From contig OX393579.1 in NCBI GenBank assembly GCA_947652605.1, positions 39,872,970 through 39,936,969 of the forward strand: a DNA stretch of 64,000 nt, read 5' to 3'. Source of the DNA: Elmis aenea. Taxonomy: Eukaryota; Arthropoda; Insecta; Coleoptera; Elmidae. Below are positions 21,580 through 32,833 of the stretch, piece after piece (position 1 is the first letter of the stretch; the number at the start of each line of letters is the position of its first letter). The position numbers and the translations under genes are program-made. A model generated the notes under the pieces. That model searched no databases and was not told the origin of the DNA. It was given only the letters and a program-made list of their open reading frames with translations.

Positions 21580-23128
21580 CAGAGTGGTGCATTTTTCGAT
21601 GCTCACCATTGCTATCTTGGAAACGGTAAGAGATACAAGGTCGGTTAAGTTAGAGAAAAGTTGCACATTTTTATGGCCGTTGAGAATCTGAAAAGAAATC
21701 CTGGATATTTTGATTCGTTTTTGGTTCATTACGAAAAAACTGAAACATGTGATTTTAGAAAAATATTATTATCTTCCCTACTACCATTTGCGTTTTTCAA
21801 TTTAAACTTGGTAAATTTATGTTTTTGACCATCCTGAGTTTGATGACGCCAAAAGAAATTTCCCAAGCCTTCTTAGATTTCAAGGTGCGATAGTCAAAAA
21901 CACAGACAAAAAAATAGCTTTTCAGATTGGTAACCAACATAACTTTTTTATTTTAAAAAACTTGTTGAAATTTGAAAATTTGTGTAAATAATTTACAATT
22001 GAAAGTATGAAACAAATAAAAGACAGAACATTTTATTAGTCTAATGATAGCGAAATTAAGGTTGTTGGAAACAAATTTAGAAGATATGTTAGGCGAATTG
22101 CCATTATTAACAATTCAAAATCATCAGCTCGCCTGCACAGGTCTTAAGTTGTTCTGCGTCACTGCCACCGCGTCATCTTGTATCGAAGCCAATGACAACT
22201 GAAAACCTCTACGGTTTACCGTAGCGTGTGTAGAGTCAGAACTGTTCAGGTACACCTGAACATTTTTTATTATTCAGGCAAACTATGACAGGTATAACGG
22301 AACGTGTAGGACCCCCATAAGAGAATATTTAGATGCACGCTTTCAAAATTCATGGCTTCACGATCGCTATGTTTAATGCCTATGGATTACTTTTTGTGGG
22401 GCAATGTAAAACATGTTGTTTATGCAACCTTAACGGAAAATATAGAACATGTTGCCGTAAAATCAAAAATGCATTCGACTCTATTCCGAGACAGACTATC
22501 CTAAAAGCAGTGAATGAAATGAATTTGAGGACTAACTGCATCATACATAACGGCACGCACTTTAAACAATTTAAATAATTATTTATCTGGTGTTTTAAAT
22601 TTATTGTCATTTCAATAGCATTAGACCAATAAAATGTTCTGTCACTTTTATTTTTATCATAGTTTTTTTTAAATTGTTTTTCAGAGCATTCTCGATTTTG
22701 TAAATTATTTATATAAATTTTCAAATTTCAACAAGTTTTTTAAAATAAAAAAGTTATGTTGGTTACCAATCTGAAAAGCTATTTTTTTGTCTGTCTGATG
22801 GTGCGAAAATCCAATATGGCGGCCATAAGAAATAAAAAAGTTGACTATCGCAACTTGGAATCTAGAAGGCTTGGAAAATTTCTGTTGGCGTCATCAAACC
22901 CAGGATGGTCAAAAACATACAGTTACCAAGTTTAAATTGAATAGCGCAAATGGTAGTAGGGAAGATAATAATATTTTTCTAAAATCACATGTTTCAGTTT
23001 TGTTCGAAATGAATCAAAAACGAATCAAAATATCCAGGATTTCTTTTCAGATTCTCAATGGCCATAAATATGTGCAAATTTTTTCTAACTTAACCGACCT
23101 TGAGCATCGAAAAATGCACAACCCTTTA
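21580..23128. mobile_element. Long-TIR mariner-type element, copy A
   Basis: Inverted arms of about 400 bp run from CAGAGTGGTGCATTTTTCG at the left to CGAAAAATGCACAACCCTTTA at the right, with TA flanking on both sides. The centre contains the transposase relic. The third duplicate lacks the element (position 44392), which defines its boundaries. The 127-codon frame at 22841-23224 is an artefact of the right arm. Confidence 0.82.
22320..22580 (+). pseudogene. Mariner-like transposase C-terminal remnant, copy A
   Basis: Read with frameshifts, it gives EYLDARFQNSWLHDRY, then PMDYFLWGNVKHVVYATLT, the region around the last catalytic residue of mariner-like transposases (usually PLDFFLWG). Copy B also keeps the preceding WFQQDGVGPHN block (from 31018), absent here through a deletion at 22131. 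It is not functional. Confidence 0.65.
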
Positions 23129-23220
23129 TACCGTACAATTTCACGGATTATACGCAAAATGTTTACTTATTTTTGTCTTCTAAAACTCGGTTTCGTATTA
23201 TACGCGGGAACTAAAAATTT

Positions 23221-23735
23221 GTGATTGTTGTTATTATTAGTAGATATTTTATGTTATTGCTTTGTGTTGTTTTAATAAATTGTTTTGCCTTCGATTTTCA
23301 CCCTTCTGCACGCCCCATTTGCTGAGAATCACTGTACTTGGGGATTAGAAAAATTTCTTTACGCCAAAATAAGTCGATACAATTTCTCTATGTGTATTTG
23401 ATGGTTTTTCTGTTGACATCAATACCCTAGATCTGCGGTTTCCAATTTGTGGTTCGCGGACCCCAAGGGTCCTCTATAACCGGGCTTTTTATGAAAGGCG
23501 TCGTGAGCCCCAGAGAGGATCGCAATAACATTTAAAAAATCATAAATAATTGGTTAACTCATCTTATCTTATGAAAATTAGTTGTGAAATTTATACTATC
23601 TGTCAGATTTATTTGAGAAACTTAGAGAACTTACAAATTATTTCTCTCCAAGGGTAGAATGGTAGAAGACAAATATTTTACGTTCAGGCTTTTATAAAAA
23701 ACTAAATATATAAAAGCATACACTGGAAAATAAGA
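23221..23735 (+). pseudogene. hAT terminus and transposase remnant, copy A
   Basis: This part is homologous to 13239-13790 and carries the same CTGCGGTTTCCAATTTGTGG terminus and decayed transposase. It ends abruptly at ACACTGGAAAATAAG, where a LINE begins. The 13-kb copy lacks the LINE at this junction. Confidence 0.55.
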
Positions 23736-24745
23736 ATTATAGGGGGATTACGTTAACAAGTACTCTGGAGGAAACCCAATTTGGATTTAGACCGAATAAA
23801 GGAATAAATGATGCAATTTTTATCCTAAGGCAAATTGGGGAAAAAGCCATAAGAGAAGGAAGAAATGTCCATCTTTGTTTTATAAACTTATAAAAGGCTT
23901 TTAATAGAGTTAAGTTAAGAGAGAGGACATATGGAGTATATTGAGACAGAGAGAAATATCTAAAACACTATTAAGTGGAATTCAAAGCCTATACAGAAAA
24001 ACAACAAACTATGTACGAACAAGACGGGAAACATCTAATAAATTCGAGAGAACTGTGGAAGTTAGGCAAGGGTGTATACTGAGTCCGATTCTATTTACTA
24101 TACCGCGAGACGAAGCAATAAAGGATGTAAGAAAAAAGCTAAACCATACGAGATTGGATATTGGAAAATGAAAAAGATTGAAGTAACAGAATTGTGCTAC
24201 GCGGACGACATAATACTAACTTATAGCCATAGACGAAAAAAACTCTAAATAAAAATCTAGAACTTTACAAAAAGATTAAAAAAATAAATAATTATAAAAT
24301 ATGAACATAAGTATAGAAAAAACAAAAACCATGATACTTGGTACAAAAGAGCAACACACATTAAATATAAAAGAAAAAACTTTAGAACAAACAGGAAAAT
24401 TTATATATCTGGGATCAATTATAGCGGAAGATGGAAGAGGAAATAAAGGAAAAAATAACTAAGGGCGGGAGGCTGTTAAGGACAATAAAGAATAGTTTCC
24501 TGTATGAAAAAGAAATACCAAAAGAAGTGAGAAGTTAAGTTTTTGAGAAGGTCGTCACACCTATCCTCATACACGGATCAGAGACATGGACAATAACGAA
24601 AAGGCAGAATGAAAGACTAACAGCGACTGAAATGAGGTTCTTACGAAAAATAGGAAATAAAACAAGAAAAGACAGAATTAGAAACGAAACCTTCAGAGAA
24701 CGTTTAAAAATAAAACCCATTAAAAAAATTACAATTAAGAATAGC
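23736..24745 (+). pseudogene. Non-LTR retrotransposon reverse transcriptase fragment, copy A
   Basis: Pieces in order: TLEETQFGFRPNKG, a decayed motif A (CFINL*KAFNRV), SLYRKTTNYVRTRRET, VRQGCILSPILFT, LCYADDI and YLGSIIAEDGR, then HGSETWTITKRQ. This is the reverse transcriptase core and thumb of a LINE with stops at several points. The open part at 23941-24171 is the longest surviving piece. Both the endonuclease and the 3' tail are absent. Copies with shared junctions lie at 32834 and 38455, so it inserted before the duplication. Confidence 0.75.
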
Positions 24746-25195
24746 ACCGACATGGAATTATGGGATTTTGACCTTTATATCCGAATTACTTTCAAGTGAA
24801 CATTATTGTATTGCAAGAAAACATTAAAAAACAAAAGTGCACATAGTAGTATTTTCTAAAATAAGGCAGTGCTAATTTGAATGCTAAGTCAATTGTTGTC
24901 AATGTCAATTGTTTTTATCAAGCGATTGGTGTGTCAAGCATTAAAACATCAAGTTTGTTCGCAGGAGACTCATAGTCGTTTAAAATATTTATTTGTTACA
25001 TGTGTACACATCTAATTATGCATGGATTATATTATCCAATCTAAAACACGTTTACAAAGCGTCTGAAATTATTTATACAATTTTAATATACATATAATGA
25101 AAAATGTGCATGCTTATAATACAGATTTAATAAAGCTTTGAACAAGTTATACAATGTTATCATAAAATAATAATGATTAATTATTACTTAAAATA

Positions 25196-25264
25196 TTATT
25201 GTATAATAACTGCCGCCAGGTTACTAATAATTGTGTCTAATAGATGACCAATCGTCTCTGAAAC
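25196..25264 (-). CDS. Candidate terminal exon VSETIGHLL..., copy 2
   Basis: This is the counterpart of 16920-16988, with the same TTTGCAG acceptor and TAA stop, and one Ser-to-Gly change (VSETIGHLLDTIISN). The intron upstream of it now contains the Penelope-like element, and the second exon candidate is not present in this copy, so a complete transcript cannot be made here. Confidence 0.3.
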   Translation of the reverse strand, partial: VSETIGHLLDTIISNLAAVIIQ

Positions 25265-25325
25265 CTGCAAATAAAAAATAGTAAATTAGTTTATCTATGT
25301 TGTAGGCTTCCGCGGCCGATGTCCA

Positions 25326-26609
25326 ATGTATACAGGTTGTTTCCGGGTTGGAACCGCGTCGAAGATTCCAATCACGGACACCATCACCATCATTGAAGAG
25401 ATGCTAATGGATAACAACCTACCAACAGACTTAGCCCAACTAGTAAAAGCATGTCTCACATCCACATATTTTCTATTTCGAGGAGAGTTCTACGAGCAGA
25501 TTGCAGGAGCAGCTATGGGCTCCCCTCTATCACCAGTCGTAGCCAACATATTCATGGAAGCATTTGAAAAAGAAGTATTGGATTCGGCCCCATTAAAACC
25601 AAAATGCTGGTTTAGATACATCGACGACACATTCATCATCTGGCCACATGGACGGAATACGTTAACCGACTTCCTCACACATCTAAACGCGCACCATCCG
25701 GATATTCAGTTTACCATGGAAATCGAAACCAACGGCGAGCTACCATTTCTGGACGTACTCGTGACTCGACTACCCAACCGTAAGCTGGGACACTCGGTCT
25801 ACCGGAAGCCAACACACACCAACCGTTACCTGAACGCGCTGTCTCACCATCACCCGTCACAAAAACAATCGGTCATCAACTCGCTAGTTCACAGGGCAGT
25901 TACACTATCCGAACCGGACTCCCTATCATCAGAACTAGTAAAAATAACGGATGCTCTAACCAACAATGGGTACAACAAACGGGACATCCAACGAACGATC
26001 ACCCGATTCTTGGAACCCGACAGGATCAGACAAACTAAGAACACGACCACAACATCAACAACCACCGCCTATCTGCCATATATCAAGAATGTTACAGACA
26101 GAATCAGCAAAATTCTCCGAAAACATGATATTAGAACATCGTTCAATACCCACAGAAAATTATCAGAGTGCCTACCCAGCGTCAAGGATAGTCTCCCGCT
26201 TCAAACCAAGGGGATCTATAAAATACCCTGCACATGCGGCAAGGTCTACATTGGGGAGACACGAAGAACTATCAAAACGCGAATCAGTGAGCACGAAAGG
26301 GACACCAGACTGAAACACATCACTCAATCAGCATTAGCTGAACACAAACATGATACCGGCCACAACATCAAATTTGCCGAAACAGAAGTGCTATCGAGAA
26401 CATCACGATACTACCCCCGCAAAATTAGGGAAGCCATAGAGATATTCAAAAACCCAAACAACATCAACCGAGACAACGGCTACCCCCTCCACAACTCCTG
26501 GAAGAGGCTGATAAACAGTAGATTATACGCTCCAGCGCCCGTCACACATCATCAACCACAGCCTACTATAAATACACCAGACACAAATGACTCGCCAGTT
26601 GCTGTTTAA
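25326..26609 (+). CDS. Penelope-like reverse transcriptase (C-terminal half) with GIY-YIG endonuclease, 427 aa
   Basis: The frame opens inside the left inverted arm, so its first dozen residues are not native. The RT portion includes AAMGSPLSP (62-70), the catalytic FRYIDD (96-101) and GELPFLDVLV (137-146). The N-terminal RT motifs, with the first catalytic Asp, are missing; complete Penelope-like proteins are roughly twice this length. The endonuclease begins GIYKIPCTCGKVYIG (296-310), with the GIY and YIG halves, a CxC pair and conserved Arg (R313/R314) and H323/E324 following. The frame is otherwise intact to the stop, so this is a recent insertion. RT copies the element RNA and the GIY-YIG domain nicks the target. 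The truncated protein should be inactive. Confidence 0.9.
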   Translation: MYTGCFRVGTASKIPITDTITIIEEMLMDNNLPTDLAQLVKACLTSTYFLFRGEFYEQIAGAAMGSPLSPVVANIFMEAFEKEVLDSAPLKPKCWFRYIDDTFIIWPHGRNTLTDFLTHLNAHHPDIQFTMEIETNGELPFLDVLVTRLPNRKLGHSVYRKPTHTNRYLNALSHHHPSQKQSVINSLVHRAVTLSEPDSLSSELVKITDALTNNGYNKRDIQRTITRFLEPDRIRQTKNTTTTSTTTAYLPYIKNVTDRISKILRKHDIRTSFNTHRKLSECLPSVKDSLPLQTKGIYKIPCTCGKVYIGETRRTIKTRISEHERDTRLKHITQSALAEHKHDTGHNIKFAETEVLSRTSRYYPRKIREAIEIFKNPNNINRDNGYPLHNSWKRLINSRLYAPAPVTHHQPQPTINTPDTNDSPVAV

Positions 26610-26619
26610 CCAACAACCC

Positions 26620-26651
26620 CTGAAGATGTCCCCGATGAAGGAGGACGAAAC
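26620..26651 (+). ncRNA. Hammerhead ribozyme-like core of the Penelope-like element
   Basis: CTGAAGA (26620-26626), stem II GTCC (26628-26631) with GGAC (26643-26646), and GAAAC (26647-26651). CGTCG after the core can pair with CGACG in the right arm as stem III. The base expected to be U before the cleavage position is C, so activity is uncertain. Confidence 0.6.
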
Positions 26652-26965
26652 GTCGGTTAAGAAGAAACCTTCGACGCGGTTCCAACCCGGAAACAACCTG
26701 TATACAGTAAATTAGTTTGTTCATACATTTTATTCTGTTAATATTTATATTTGATGGTTTATAAAAATTAGGAGATAACTTATATCACATGATCAACCTT
26801 TGATACAATAAACATTTTATGAGTTTGCGTTATATTTAAACCAACTGAGGTAGTAACAACGGAAATATTGTGTACATAGTAAATGAAATTCGCGTAAATG
26901 GATTCATTAAAACCCAAATAAAACGAATAGTTCGTTCGAAATGAAAGTCACCCGTAAGGTAGTGA

Positions 26966-27166
26966 TATATACCTACCAAATTTGGTTTAAATATATCTAC
27001 TGGTTGAGGAACGGTTAAACATTATCGATATTTTTTCGAAAATTTCAACATCCTGTATTTTTAAAATGAAGCGTTTATGGACGGATGTTGATATGGAATA
27101 TTCCCTTTAAAATAAGTTTTTCTATCGGTTGTTAAAGCCCTGCTCCTAAAAAGTGGACCACCCTGT
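26966..27166. mobile_element. Solo half of inverted-repeat family A
   Basis: ACCAAATTTGGTTTAAATAT through AAAAAGTGGACCACCCTGTA matches the right arm of the element at 3556-4300, including GTTAAAGCCCTGCT. Only one arm is present. It sits at the boundary between copies A and B. Confidence 0.65.
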
Positions 27167-28484
27167 AGTAAGTTATATCACTGTATTCAATATTTTCAGA
27201 ACGGCCTTATTATGCATAATTCAGTATGGCGCATGGACGTCCACAGAAAATTTTCCAGGGGGGGGAAAGCATAGAGTCAAATAATATATATAAATTTTAA
27301 TTTAATTTTTTAATTTTTATGATTTGTTTTTACAAGTACTATTTTTACTCGGTCCCAGGGGGGCAAATGCCCCGTTTGCCCCCCTGCGGACGCCCATGGT
27401 ATGGTGCCTATAAGAAATACTAAGATGATTGATGATGGTCCAAAATAAACGAAACGTCAGAAACAAAATTAAATTTTATCAGAATATAGAGTTGCTTCAA
27501 GAAAGGGTTTTTAGTTTTTTTAACGCTCTGAAAATTTAGAAAGTAAATTTTTTTGTTTTAAATAACTTTTTGACCAAGGAGACAGCATTTCTTTTTTGTT
27601 CAGATTTAAATCAGGGTCAAATTTTGCAATTTTGCGCAAATTTAATCGACCTTGTAGCTCTTAAGTTGGGCGAGATAACATGTTAAGCTTCGAATGATAT
27701 ATATAACCTACAGTTAAAAACTATCCATCATAATACACTGACATTGTTAAATTATTAGGAGATAACATTATCTATAGGTTATACCGGGAGATAAAGTTTG
27801 ACTGTAACAATCCTATAACGTTGATATTTGAAAAGAAAATCCGAATAAATTTCATATGTTTGTGAATCGCAAGAAATTCTCTATAAAAGGACGTTAGAAT
27901 GTTTCTTCTACGATGAAATATATTAAACCAGCAATAGTCAACTTTTTTTTAATTACATGGTATATATTTTTTATTCATCTGATAGGGACTTTAATTTTAA
28001 ATCTGATTATGAGTTAAAAATATAGGAAAATTTTTGAGAAAAATTTATTTAAAAAGTATTTTATAAAACCTTAGAAATGTTTGTATTTGACAAGACAAAA
28101 ACCACTAATTCGTAACAGTTGCAATATAAACTGTCAATTACTACTACAGGGATCATGTTTTGTTTAGTCAAATATAACGGTTGTTAAGATTTAGTGAAAA
28201 ATAATAAAAAAGGTTTCTCAAAAATTTCCTGTATATGTTTATAATTTTATTGCATGCTAGGATTTAATATTCAATTCTTTATCAAGGCAAATAAAAAAAG
28301 TTGACTGTCGTCGGTCTGATATACCTACATATTCCACCGTAGTACAAATATTTTAACGTCAATTGTTGGAGAATTTCTTGCGATATACAAAAATTTTAGG
28401 TTGATTTCCACTTAAAATAAATAAAGTTATAGGGATGCAACAGTTAAACTGAATAACCCGGTATATTTTGCAAAATTACGTGTA

Positions 28485-29894
28485 CAGGGTGGACCAAATT
28501 GCTTACCATAATAATTAGCGAAAATCTAATATCGGTCTCTTGGGTTATTTTTTTGAGATAAACACGCCTGTGCTTACAAATTTCCTTACATCACAGTCTA
28601 TTGTTTATAATGATATAAAAAAATCTGTAAGCATATGGGTGTTTATCTCAAAAAAATAACCCAAAAGATCGATATCAGATTATCGCTAACCCTTATAGCA
28701 GGGGCGGCGAACTTATGGCACGCGTGTCACAGCTGGCATGTAGAAAGACTTTATTGGCACACGGGAGAAATAGTTGCTTTTCTAAATTTCTTAAAAAATT
28801 AATGCATTAATAACACGAAATTATATTTATTCAAATGAAATACATGCATCTTGATTCGAAACTATGCGAATTTCAAACAAAATTATAAGTATTTAAACGA
28901 GATACTGCTTCTCATGCTAGTACTAAAGCTAATTATAATAAGTATAAAAAAGCATTAACAGAAGAATGTTAATAGAATATTTCCCCGAAATCACATTAAC
29001 CCTTTCGAAACTAACGGGACAATAAGTATATCCGCTAATTATAATATGCAGGAAAAGGATTTACAGAAAACTGGGAATTGGTAATAGGACAATTGTTTGT
29101 CATCATAATATAATAAATAAAGAATTTCAATTGCAAACACAATCACACCATAAACTGCTTTAACTAAATGAAGAAAAATACAAAGATATTGCACATCTTT
29201 CAAAATTTTCTTATTCTGAATCTAATAAGAATTATTACCATAATCAACCTCATTAATACAATTTTATTAATAAATAATATAATTATTTGTTAGTGTGTGT
29301 AAATAATTCTTAATCACATCGTAAGATTATTTTTGTTTCAAATAAGTTACAATTAATGGTTGACATATGGTATTTTTTCATCGACATTCCTTATTTTGAA
29401 CCATAAATTTGACAGGTTACTTGGAATAACTAATTATTATAGTTCAAATAAAAATTATTTTTCACATTCATTGATTTAATAATCATTTATAATTATATGG
29501 TCCATAGTAAAATAAAGTTTGGTTGAAGCTGTACCAATAAAATAATAGTAGGCTTTAAAATCTTTAAAATCGAATTGTAAAGATCTAATACAGATTAACA
29601 TTCCTTGTTTTCACCCAACACCCTTCAAATATCTTTTAATGTCTAGTTGTGTATCTTTAGTTGTTGTTTAATTACAAATTTCTATAAGTAGTCCATAATA
29701 TTGTAATATTTACTCTTCATCTCCTCACAATCAGTAATGTTTTTTATTTCATTCATTGCAAAAGTTACCTGGCACGCCAGCATTTCAGATTGTGAAAATT
29801 TTAAAAAATTGGCACGCGGACATAAAAAGGTTCGCCATCCCCGCCTTATAGTAACAACAATACCATGTAAAACATTCAAATTTGGTCCACCCTG
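28485..29894. mobile_element. Mariner-type element with a nested hAT (28699-29843), copy B
   Basis: Ends CAGGGTGGACC and GGTCCACCCTG with TA on both sides. The nested hAT runs from 28699 to 29843 between copies of CCTTATAG (28691-28698 and 29844-29851). The layout is identical to copy A, confirming the boundaries. Confidence 0.82.
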
Positions 29895-29916
29895 TACAAA
29901 GACATTTCTCATCTCG

Positions 29917-29949
29917 TTGTTCTTTTGTTGAGTCTTGCTCGTCAGCCAT
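29917..29949 (-). pseudogene. Truncated IDVP-motif gene, copy B
   Basis: The promoter and the first 11 codons (MADEQDSTKEQ) are kept, but a deletion of about 190 bp removes the rest and fuses the frame to the terminus of the adjacent mariner-type element. The conserved KR-IDVP block is lost, so the gene is dead in this copy. Confidence 0.7.
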
Positions 29950-30472
29950 TTTTGAGTGGTTTTGATTACACCTTAACAAAAAAACAGCAAGTGACAATGC
30001 AATGATGTATTGGAAGTTTATAAACTAGCCAGCCCCGCCTTGGACTAATATTTAGGGACTGACTTATCTTTCCGTTTTTACGATTGGCTGTTTATTGAAT
30101 ACACCGATATTTTTTTATAGCTTTCTGTATGTTATAAACACAGTAATTAGAAAGGGTGATAAATTTGTTTTACGTATACCGCTTTATTTATTTGGTAAAT
30201 AATCCTTTTCAATTGTTAATTTATCGTATCTTCTATGTATTAGATCAGTATACATAAACGGTAATACAGGGAAAAGTCAGTAAGTAAGTTACAAACAACT
30301 TTTGATCGTGTAGCAGGTGAAAAACACAATTTATTAATCGTAATAATTTTCTCCAATGTAAAAACTTCTATTTCGTATTTTATAGAACCTCTAAACCAGC
30401 AACGACGATTTTTTTTTTAAATTACCCGCTACTTAACAAACAAGAAACGAAATTGCGTGAGTGGAAACGATA

Positions 30473-32228
30473 CAGAGTGGTGCATTTTTCGATGCTCACC
30501 ATTGCTATCTTGGAAACGGTAAGAGATACAAGGTCGGTTAAATTAGAGAAAAGTTGCACATTTTTATGGCCGTTGAGAATCTGAAAAAAAATCCTGGATA
30601 TTTTGATTCGTTTTTGGTTCATTACGAAAAAACTGAAACATGTGATTTTAGAAAAATATTATTATCTTTCCTACTACCATTTGCGTTTTTCAATTTAAAC
30701 TTGGTAAATTTATGTTTTTGACCATCCTGAGTTTGATGACGCCAAAAGAAATTTCCCAAGCCTTCTTAGATTTCAAGGTGCGATAGTCAAAAACACAGAC
30801 AAAAAAATAGCTTTTCAGATTGGTAACCAACATAACTTTTTTATTTTAAAAAACTTGTTGAAATTTGAAAATTTGTGTAAATAATTTACAATTGAAAGTA
30901 TGAAACAAATAAAAGACAGAACATTTTATTAGTCTAATGATAACGAAATTAAGGTTGTTGGAAACAAATTCAGAAGATATGTTAGGCGAATTGCCATTAT
31001 TAACAATTCAAAATCATCAGTGGTTTTAGCAAGACGGAGTTGGTCCTCACAACGTAATGGGGGTCCTACACGTTCCGGTATACCTGTCAGGATTGCCTGC
31101 TTGCAGGTATACCGGAGCGTGTGTATGACATAACTGCACAGGCAATGTTACCTGTTCAGGCGACCGGAGAAGAATCGAAATTCGATTCTTACTACCTGCG
31201 CCAGACTACAAACCGGAACGTGTGTACCGCTCGCCTGCACAGGTCTCAGTTGTTCTGCGTCACCGCCACCGCGTCATCTTGTATCGAAGCCAATGACAAC
31301 TGAAAACCTCTACGGTTTACCGTAGCGTGTGTAGAGTCAGAACTGTTCAGGTACACCTGAACATTTTTTATTATTCAGGCAAACTATGACAGGTATAACG
31401 GAACGTGTAGGACCCCCATAAGAGAATATTTAGATGCACGCTTTCAAAATTCATGGCTTCACGATCGCTATGTTTAATGCCTATGGATTACTTTTTGTGG
31501 GGCAATGTAAAACATGTTGTTTATGCAACCTTAACGGAAAATATAGAACATGTTGCCGTAAAATCAAAAATGCATTCGACTCTATTCCGAGACAGACTAT
31601 CCTAAAAGCAGTGAATGAAATGAATTTGAGGACTAACTGCATCATACATAACGGCACGCACTTTAAACAATTTAAATAATTATTTATCTGGTGTTTTAAA
31701 TTTATTGTCATTTCAATAGCATTAGACCAATAAAATGTTCTGTCACTTTTATTTTTATCATAGTTTTTTTAAATTGTTTTTCAGAGCATTCTCGATTTTG
31801 TAAATTATTTATATAAATTTTCAAATTTCAACAAGTTTTTTAAAATAAAAAAGTTATGTTGGTTACCAATCTGAAAAGCTATTTTTTTGTCTGTCTGATG
31901 GTGCGAAAATCCAATATGGCGGCCATAAGAAATAAAAAAGTTGACTATCGCAACTTGGAATCTAGAAGGCTTGGAAAATTTCTGTTGGCGTCATCAAACC
32001 CAGGATGGTCAAAAACATACAGTTACCAAGTTTAAATTGAATAGCGCAAATGGTAGTAGGGAAGATAATAATATTGTTCTAAAATCACATGTTTCAGTTT
32101 TGTTCGAAATGAATCAAAAACGAATCAAAATATCCAGGATTTCTTTTCAGATTCTCAATAGCCATAAATATGTGCAACTTTTTTCTAACTTAACCGACCT
32201 TGAGCATCGAAAAATGCACAACCCTTTA
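30473..32228. mobile_element. Long-TIR mariner-type element, copy B
   Basis: Same ends and TA flanks as 21580-23128. This copy keeps more of the centre: the transposase block WFQQDGVGPHN near 31018-31058, a palindrome-rich insertion (31059-31417), and then the EYLDARFQNSW and PMDYFLWG blocks. Confidence 0.82.
31059..31417. mobile_element. Palindrome-rich insertion inside the mariner transposase
   Basis: The ends GGGGGTCCTACACGTTCCG and CGGAACGTGTAGGACCCCC are exact inverted repeats. Inside are several short hairpins: ACACGTTCCGGTATACCTG (31069-31087) with its complement at 31104-31122, GAATCGAA/TTCGATTC, CTACGGT/ACCGTAG and GTTCAGGT/ACCTGAAC. The transposase blocks on either side would be nearly continuous without it. 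Copy A keeps only its right part. The 60-codon frame at 31121-31303 has no recognisable product. Confidence 0.65.
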
Positions 32229-32833
32229 TACCGTACAATTTCACGGATTATACGCAAAATGTTTACTTATTTTTGTCTTCTAAAACTCGGTTTCGTATTA
32301 TACGCGGGAACTAAAAATTTGTGATTGTTGTTATTTTTAGTAGATATTTTATGTTATTGCTTTGTGTTGTTTTAATAAATTGTTTTGCCTTCGATTTTCA
32401 CCCTTCTGTACGCCCCATTTGCTGAGAATCACTGTACTTGGGGATTAGAAAAATTTCTTTACGCCAAAATAAGTCGATACAATTTCTCTATGTGTATTTG
32501 ATGGTTTTTCTGTTGACATCAATACCCTAGATCTGCGGTTTCCAATTTGTGGTTCGCGGACCCCAAGGGTCCTCTATAACCGGGCTTTTTATGTAAGGCG
32601 TCGTGAGCCCCAGAGAGGATCGCGATAACATTTAAAAAATCATAAATAATTGGTTAACTCATCTTATCTTATGAAAATTAGTTGTGAAATTTATACTATC
32701 TGTCAGATTTATTTAAGAAACTTAGAGAACTTACAAATTATTTCTCTCCAAGGGTAGAATGGTAGAAGACAAATATTTTACGTTCAGGCTTTTATAAAAA
32801 ACTAAATATATAAAAGCATACACTGGAAAATAA

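Larger units (their letters stand above)
25293..26705 (+). mobile_element. Penelope-like retroelement, 5'-truncated, with 37-nt inverted ends
   Basis: An exact 13-bp target duplication AGTAAATTAGTTT (25280-25292 and 26706-26718) flanks the element, and duplicated copies at 17003, 34359 and 39988 show the uninterrupted site. After a GC-rich head (25301-25320) comes a 37-nt arm (25328-25364), exactly complementary to 26669-26705. Between them lie the second half of the reverse transcriptase with a GIY-YIG endonuclease and, just before the right arm, a hammerhead core. The arrangement matches the hairpin at 1-142. Confidence 0.9.
18221..26950. repeat. Segmental duplication copy A
   Basis: This block aligns by eye with copy B (27600-34610) over almost its whole length with only scattered substitutions. 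Differences are discrete: A keeps about 260 bp near 18750-19010 and about 190 bp near 20800-21025 that B lacks, B keeps about 220 bp near 31020-31240 that A lacks, and A alone carries a Penelope-like element (25293-26705). Confidence 0.9.

Noticed and set aside
22841..23224. 127-codon frame, repeated at 31941-32324
   Set aside because: It lies within the right arm of the long-TIR mariner, has the inverse in the left arm, and shows no domain.
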